Part shown: one piece after another, positions 59,670 through 64,000 of the stretch
How positions within the stretch are numbered: position 1 is the first letter of the stretch
How the letters are laid out: each line of letters opens with the position of its first letter
Source of the DNA: Mycolicibacterium neworleansense
Lineage (GTDB): Bacteria; Actinomycetota; Actinomycetes; Mycobacteriales; Mycobacteriaceae
NCBI RefSeq assembly: GCF_001245615.1
Contig: NZ_CWKH01000002.1
Location: 496,001-560,000, forward strand
Length of the DNA stretch: 64,000 nucleotides
Direction: 5' to 3'
Notes under the pieces: model-generated
Seen by the model: only the letters and a program-made list of their open reading frames with translations
What the model was told of the DNA's origin: nothing
The model's database searches: none
Program-made: the position numbers and the translations under genes

Positions 59670-62600
59670 GTGGCGAACATCTTCATAAGCCATTCGAGCG
59701 CAGCGAGCGACAGCGAGTGGACAGACCGCATTCACGGCTGGATGCGCGAGGACGGGCACGCCGTGTTCCTCGATCACGATCGCCGTGACGGCATCCCCGT
59801 CGGTGACGAATGGGAAACCCGACTGTACGAACGCCTCCGGTGGGCCGACGCCGTCGTCTGTGTCGTGACGCCGGCGTACCTGTCATCGGTGTGGTGTGCC
59901 GCCGAGATCGGTGCCGCCCGGGCACTCGGTTCTGAGTTGTTGCCCGTGCGGGCGTCTTCGGGAGAGTTGCCCGACCGATTGCTCAAGAGCACACAGCACC
60001 TCGACGCGACGCGAGACCCGTTGGAAGTAAGGGAAAGCCTGCGGTCGAGGTTGCGCGTGATCGATGGTGGCGGCGGACGTGGCTGGCCCGACGGTAAGTC
60101 GCCGTATCCAGGTCTGCGTTCGTTCGACCTCGGGGAACATCTGGTGTTCTTCGGAAGGGTCGGTGAGGTCACGCAATTGGCGCAGCGGCTCCGCTCGCCC
60201 GAGCGTGCGACGGCGAGCATTCTGGCGGTGGTGGGGCCCTCCGGTTGCGGAAAGTCGTCCTTGGTTCGGGCCGGGCTGCTACCCCGGCTCGCCACCGAAC
60301 GGCTATGGCTGTCGGTGCCGCCGATGATGCCCGGTTCCGATCCCATGGGGTCTCTCGCGCGGGCACTGGCCGCCCTCGCCCGAGAACACAAGATCGGCAT
60401 CGACCTGACGTCGATGCGCACCCAATTGGCGAGCGGCGGCCTGAAATCGTTGGCCACCGACATCTTGATCGCCGCGGATTGCGATACCCAATGCAAGCTC
60501 CTCATCGTCATCGACCAATTCGAGGAGTTGCTCACCCAAACCGAACCTGACGACCGGGCGGAGTTTCTGGACACCATCGAGCCGGCGCTGGGCGGACCGG
60601 TTCAGGTACTGGCCACGCTGCGGCCGGAGTTCCTGGACGCCATCACCCGGGACGCACAGCTGTCCACATTGGCTCTGGTGACGCATCAGGTGCGTCCGCT
60701 GGATCTCGCCGCCCTGCGGTCGGTGATCGAGGGGCCCGCCAAGGTCGCCGGGCTCGGGTTCGAACCCGACCTGGTGACGCAGCTCGTCGCGGACACCGCC
60801 AGTGGCGATGCGTTGCCGTTACTGGCGTTCACCCTCGAACAGCTCGCCGACGGTGCGCAACGCGGCGACACGTTGACCCATCAGCGGTACGTGGCCATCG
60901 GCGGGGTGCAGGGCGCGTTGCGCCGCCAGGCCGACGCCGCATTGGACGAGGCCGTCGCGAAGGCCGGCGCCTCGCGCGACGAGGTGATCGCCGCGTTGCT
61001 GGCACTGGTCACGATCGACGAGGACGGCAGGCCGACGAAGCGGCATGTGTCGTTCGACGACTTCTCACCGACCACGGCGGCGCACCTCGAGCCGTTCATC
61101 ACGCGGCGGCTGTTGTCCACCGAGCGGGTCGGCGAGACGACGTTCATCACGGTGGCGCACGAGGCATTCCTGGCGAATTGGGCGCCTCTTGCCGACGAGA
61201 TCGAGGCCGAGGTCACCGCGCTGCGTGCCCGCCGGGTGGTGGAGAACGCGGCCAGCGACTGGGTGGCGGGCGGACGCGACGAGCGTGCCCTGCTGCAAGG
61301 CGGACAGCTGACGAAAGCCGCCGTCGACACCGGTGCACGCCTCCTCGGTTCGCCGCGGTGGTGGCGCGGTCGCCGACGACTCGATACGCGAGTGGATCTC
61401 AACCGTGAGGGCCATGAATTCCTGGAGGCCAGCATCCGGTCAGATCAACGGCGCCGCCATGGCACCATCATGCGGGTCGCTGCCGTCATCGCGGTGTTGT
61501 GCATCACCGCCGCGACCGCCGTGGTGGGTTTCGTTCAAGCACGGGCACAGCGGGCCGAGGCCCAGTCGACGGCGCGGGAGGCCATCGCCGCCCGGATTCT
61601 GAATGAGGCCGGCGGCATGCTGGCGCAGACCAGGCCCGGAGGCGACATCCGAGCGTTCCAGGAATTGCTCGCCGGTCACGCTCTGGCTCCGAACGCGGTG
61701 GCAGGCGGGTTGCTCGAGGCGGCGACGCAACGAGTCACCACCGTCAAGATCATCGACGTGGGCGCCCCGCTGTGGGGCCTGGCGTTCAGCCCCGATGGCA
61801 GCCGCGTCTCCGTCGGCGAGGGCAACTCGGTTCGCAGCTTCGATGCGCGCAGCGGCCAACCGGATGGCGAACCTCTTCAGGGACACGGCGATTCGGTCGC
61901 TGGACTGGCTTACAGCCCGGACGGCGCCCGCTTGGCCACCGCGAGCAAGGACCACACGGTGCTGCTCTGGGATACGGGCACGCGGAAGATCCTCGGAGGC
62001 CTGCTGAGCGGTCACACAGAACCGGTGAACAACGTCGTCTTCAGCCCTGACGGCAAACGACTGGCCAGCGCCGGCCAAGACCACACCATCCGGCTGCGGG
62101 ACACAGAGACCGGCAAACCGATAGGCGGCCCGCTGACTGGCCACAGCGCCAGCGTGAACACCGTCGTCTTCAGCCCCGACGGCAAACGACTGGCCAGCGC
62201 AAGCGACGACCACACCATCCGGTTGTGGAACGCCGACACGGGCCAACAAGTCGGACCGCCCTTGGACGGCCGGCAAGGGGCCGTGCTCGACGTGGTGTTC
62301 AGCCCGGACGGGCACCGATTGGCCGCCGGCACCTATGAGCAAACCGTTCAGGTGTGGGATGCCGACACCGGAACAACCGTCGGCACGCCGTGGCACGGAC
62401 ACACCGAGCCGGTCGGCCTGGTTGCCTACAGTCCGGATGGGCGGTTGTTGGCCAGCGGATCCGTCGACAACAAGGTTCAGGTGTGGGACGCCAAAACCGG
62501 CCAGCCCCTTGGCCCCCCGCTCGTCGGACACACCGACGCGGTGCGGGGCATGCAGTTCAGTCCTGATGGACGAATGCTGGCCACCGCGAGCACCGACGGC

Positions 62601-63638
62601 ACGTTGCGACTGTGGAACCCCACCGCGGGACTACCGCTGACAGGTCACACCGACGACGTCAATCGGGTTACCTTCAGTCCCGACGGCAAGCGCATCGCCT
62701 CTGCCAGCACCGACCACACGATCCGGCTGTGGGACGCCGACTCGGGTAAGCAGTTGGGCATTCCCCTGACCGGCCACACAGAAACAGTTCTGGATGTCGC
62801 GTTCAGTCCTGACGGTCACCGGTTGGCCAGCGGCAGCGCGTACCCGGAATCAGTTGTGCGACTCTGGGATGCGGATACGGGGAATCCGATCGGAACTCCG
62901 CTGACCGGCCATACCGACGCCGTGTTCGCCGTGGCATACAGCCCCGACGGCAAGCGCATCGCGTCTGGGAGCGCAGACCGGACCATCCAGTTGTGGGACG
63001 CCGATACCGGTCGTCCGCTGGGTGCTCCACTGGTGGGCCACGCCGATTCGGTGTTTTCCGTGGCATTCAGCCCGGACGGAAACTTGCTGGCCAGCGCCAG
63101 TGCTGACGACACGGTGCGATTGTGGGAGGTCGACGGCGGGCAACCTGTCGCCGAGCTGAAGGGACACACCAACGACGTCATGGGCGTCGCGTTCAGCCCG
63201 GACGGAAAGTTGTTGGCCAGCGCCAGCGCCGACCAAACGGTGCGGCTCTGGGACGTCGAATCCCGGCAACCGGCGGGTGATCCGTTGCGCGGCCATGCGA
63301 TCAACGCCAACGACGTCGCGTTCAGCCCGGATGGCACCTTGCTGGCCACCGCCGGCTATCGCACGGTCCGGGTGTGGGACGTCAACGCCCGCCAGCCGGT
63401 CGGACAGTTGACGGGGCACACCGACATCATCTTCGGGGTGGCGTTCAGCCCCGACGGCACGCGTGTCGCCAGCGCCAGCTGGGACGATACGATTCGGATC
63501 TCACCAGCCAGCGGAACCTCGAAGATGTTGTGCGACAAGCTTTCCGCGAACATGACCCACCAGCAATGGAAAGACTGGATCTCCTCTGGCCTCGACTACC
63601 GGACACTGTGTGACAATCTGCCGGTCCCACCCGACTGA
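59670..63638 (+). CDS. TIR-nSTAND NTPase-TM-WD40 protein
   Basis: 1322 aa from GTG 59670, with AGGAGG five bases upstream. TIR domain 1-~130: NIFISHSSAASDSEW, DGHAVFLDHDRRDGIPVGDEW, SSVWCAAEIGAARAL with catalytic-position Glu79. STAND NTPase ~145-560: SPYPGLRSFDLGEHLVFFGR entry motif, Walker A GPSGCGKSS (189-197), Walker B LLIVIDQFEELLT. One membrane segment at ~600-620 (MRVAAVIAVLCITAATAVVGF), then 14 WD40 repeats (~690-1280) and the tail LCDKLSANMTHQQWKDW with LDYRTLC. Propellers would be outside, TIR and NTPase inside. A plausible mode is that binding outside triggers STAND oligomers and TIR NADase. Divergent from the headless twin. Confidence 0.92.
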   Translation: MANIFISHSSAASDSEWTDRIHGWMREDGHAVFLDHDRRDGIPVGDEWETRLYERLRWADAVVCVVTPAYLSSVWCAAEIGAARALGSELLPVRASSGELPDRLLKSTQHLDATRDPLEVRESLRSRLRVIDGGGGRGWPDGKSPYPGLRSFDLGEHLVFFGRVGEVTQLAQRLRSPERATASILAVVGPSGCGKSSLVRAGLLPRLATERLWLSVPPMMPGSDPMGSLARALAALAREHKIGIDLTSMRTQLASGGLKSLATDILIAADCDTQCKLLIVIDQFEELLTQTEPDDRAEFLDTIEPALGGPVQVLATLRPEFLDAITRDAQLSTLALVTHQVRPLDLAALRSVIEGPAKVAGLGFEPDLVTQLVADTASGDALPLLAFTLEQLADGAQRGDTLTHQRYVAIGGVQGALRRQADAALDEAVAKAGASRDEVIAALLALVTIDEDGRPTKRHVSFDDFSPTTAAHLEPFITRRLLSTERVGETTFITVAHEAFLANWAPLADEIEAEVTALRARRVVENAASDWVAGGRDERALLQGGQLTKAAVDTGARLLGSPRWWRGRRRLDTRVDLNREGHEFLEASIRSDQRRRHGTIMRVAAVIAVLCITAATAVVGFVQARAQRAEAQSTAREAIAARILNEAGGMLAQTRPGGDIRAFQELLAGHALAPNAVAGGLLEAATQRVTTVKIIDVGAPLWGLAFSPDGSRVSVGEGNSVRSFDARSGQPDGEPLQGHGDSVAGLAYSPDGARLATASKDHTVLLWDTGTRKILGGLLSGHTEPVNNVVFSPDGKRLASAGQDHTIRLRDTETGKPIGGPLTGHSASVNTVVFSPDGKRLASASDDHTIRLWNADTGQQVGPPLDGRQGAVLDVVFSPDGHRLAAGTYEQTVQVWDADTGTTVGTPWHGHTEPVGLVAYSPDGRLLASGSVDNKVQVWDAKTGQPLGPPLVGHTDAVRGMQFSPDGRMLATASTDGTLRLWNPTAGLPLTGHTDDVNRVTFSPDGKRIASASTDHTIRLWDADSGKQLGIPLTGHTETVLDVAFSPDGHRLASGSAYPESVVRLWDADTGNPIGTPLTGHTDAVFAVAYSPDGKRIASGSADRTIQLWDADTGRPLGAPLVGHADSVFSVAFSPDGNLLASASADDTVRLWEVDGGQPVAELKGHTNDVMGVAFSPDGKLLASASADQTVRLWDVESRQPAGDPLRGHAINANDVAFSPDGTLLATAGYRTVRVWDVNARQPVGQLTGHTDIIFGVAFSPDGTRVASASWDDTIRISPASGTSKMLCDKLSANMTHQQWKDWISSGLDYRTLCDNLPVPPD

Positions 63639-63659
63639 GGACCGGCGGTGCAGTAGAGC

Positions 63660-63977
63660 TCACCGGGACTGCGTGGCGTCGCACTCTGGGGCGACGTGAA
63701 CGGCGATCCGGCTGATTTCGGTATTGATGTTCACCGCGATGTGCTCGCGGGCGGTCATCTCTGCGTCGTCGCGGCTGGCGACGGTGACGGCTTGGTCCAG
63801 TTCAGGAATCCGCACCCGGTAGCCGTGTCGCCTGGGTTGGATCTCGATGGCGAACCGATGGTCCGGCAGTGGCATCGGCTGCGGCCGGAAGAACCTCCTG
63901 TTCAAAGATTCCAGTAGACAATCAATCTGGTACTGCTCCCGGCGCTTGAGTCTGACGGCTTCGTGTAGGCGTGGCAT
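63660..63977 (-). CDS. small protein, HicB-like C-terminal fold (5' end uncertain)
   Basis: 105 aa from the ATG at 63977, with the frame open to the window edge; an ATG at 63875 would give a 71-aa protein. The C-terminal part HRFAIEIQPRRHGYRVRIPELDQAVTVASRDDAEMTAREHIAVNI has the strand-strand-helix pattern of HicB-like antitoxins and related pseudo-HicB proteins. The N-terminal part is basic. No HicA toxin is visible inside the window. Convergent with the TIR-STAND gene. Confidence 0.45.
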   Translation of the reverse strand: MPRLHEAVRLKRREQYQIDCLLESLNRRFFRPQPMPLPDHRFAIEIQPRRHGYRVRIPELDQAVTVASRDDAEMTAREHIAVNINTEISRIAVHVAPECDATQSR

Positions 63978-64000
63978 CCGACGCCGGTTGCGATCATCTG

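Overview
The window is one continuous stretch of high-GC actinobacterial chromosome, almost certainly from a fast-growing, environmental-type Mycobacterium (Mycolicibacterium). The case rests on an MmpS/MmpL pair, a CRP very like the M. tuberculosis protein, a DosR-type box in front of an Rv2004c-like gene, an LpqN-like ectodomain, DUF5313 proteins, a secreted GH6 cellulase, an L,D-transpeptidase, an F420-type LLM oxidoreductase and many TetR regulators. No rRNA, tRNA, insertion sequence, phage gene or CRISPR array was recognised. Genes are dense and no gap exceeds 300 bases.

Layout. 1-16.9 kb: C-terminal half of NAD-glutamate dehydrogenase, a secreted alpha/beta hydrolase, OsmC, an MpaB-type oxygenase with its TetR, an ArgP/LysG-like regulator, a NarL-type two-component pair, a kinase fusion behind a DosR-type box, CRP, an OhrR-like MarR, a GntR-MFS pair and a lipoprotein serine hydrolase. 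16.9-20.2 kb: a four-gene membrane operon (COX4-like, COX3/NorE-like and two multi-TM proteins without an oxidase subunit I), divergent from a TetR with two operators. 20.4-23.3 kb: a TIR protein with a transmembrane segment and an LpqN-like outer domain, followed by a Pro-rich anchored protein. 23.7-36.5 kb: lipid and catabolic genes (acyl-CoA dehydrogenase, MmpS-MmpL-thioesterase, Rieske oxygenase, PhzF, PdxK-like kinase), most beside a TetR. 37.5-39.4 kb: a trypsin-like protease/DRGH nuclease fusion. 39.5-49.7 kb: XRE-cupin plus PaiB-like pair, SDR, GH6 cellulase, sulfotransferase-DUF1214 operon, steroid-dehydrogenase-like flavoprotein and a SOUL protein. 49.8-55.4 kb: ArsR/DUF5313, BlaI-BlaR, CcdA-DsbA and an L,D-transpeptidase. 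55.7-57.1 kb: a long GapB-type GAPDH. 57.2-63.6 kb: two divergent giant proteins, a membrane-anchored 14-blade WD40 protein and a TIR-STAND-TM-14xWD40 protein.

The most novel material is three conflict-system-like loci (the two TIR loci and the protease-nuclease). Both TIR loci carry the same 18-bp palindrome, CGRGTAG-N4-CTACYCG, in promoter regions, which suggests one unidentified regulator controls both. A second regulatory link is a shared bipartite operator in front of blaI and in the dsbA/L,D-transpeptidase divergent promoter, consistent with a local BlaI cell-wall-stress regulon. Many divergent regulator/target pairs have clear palindromic operators, so the wiring of the window can be read in unusual detail.
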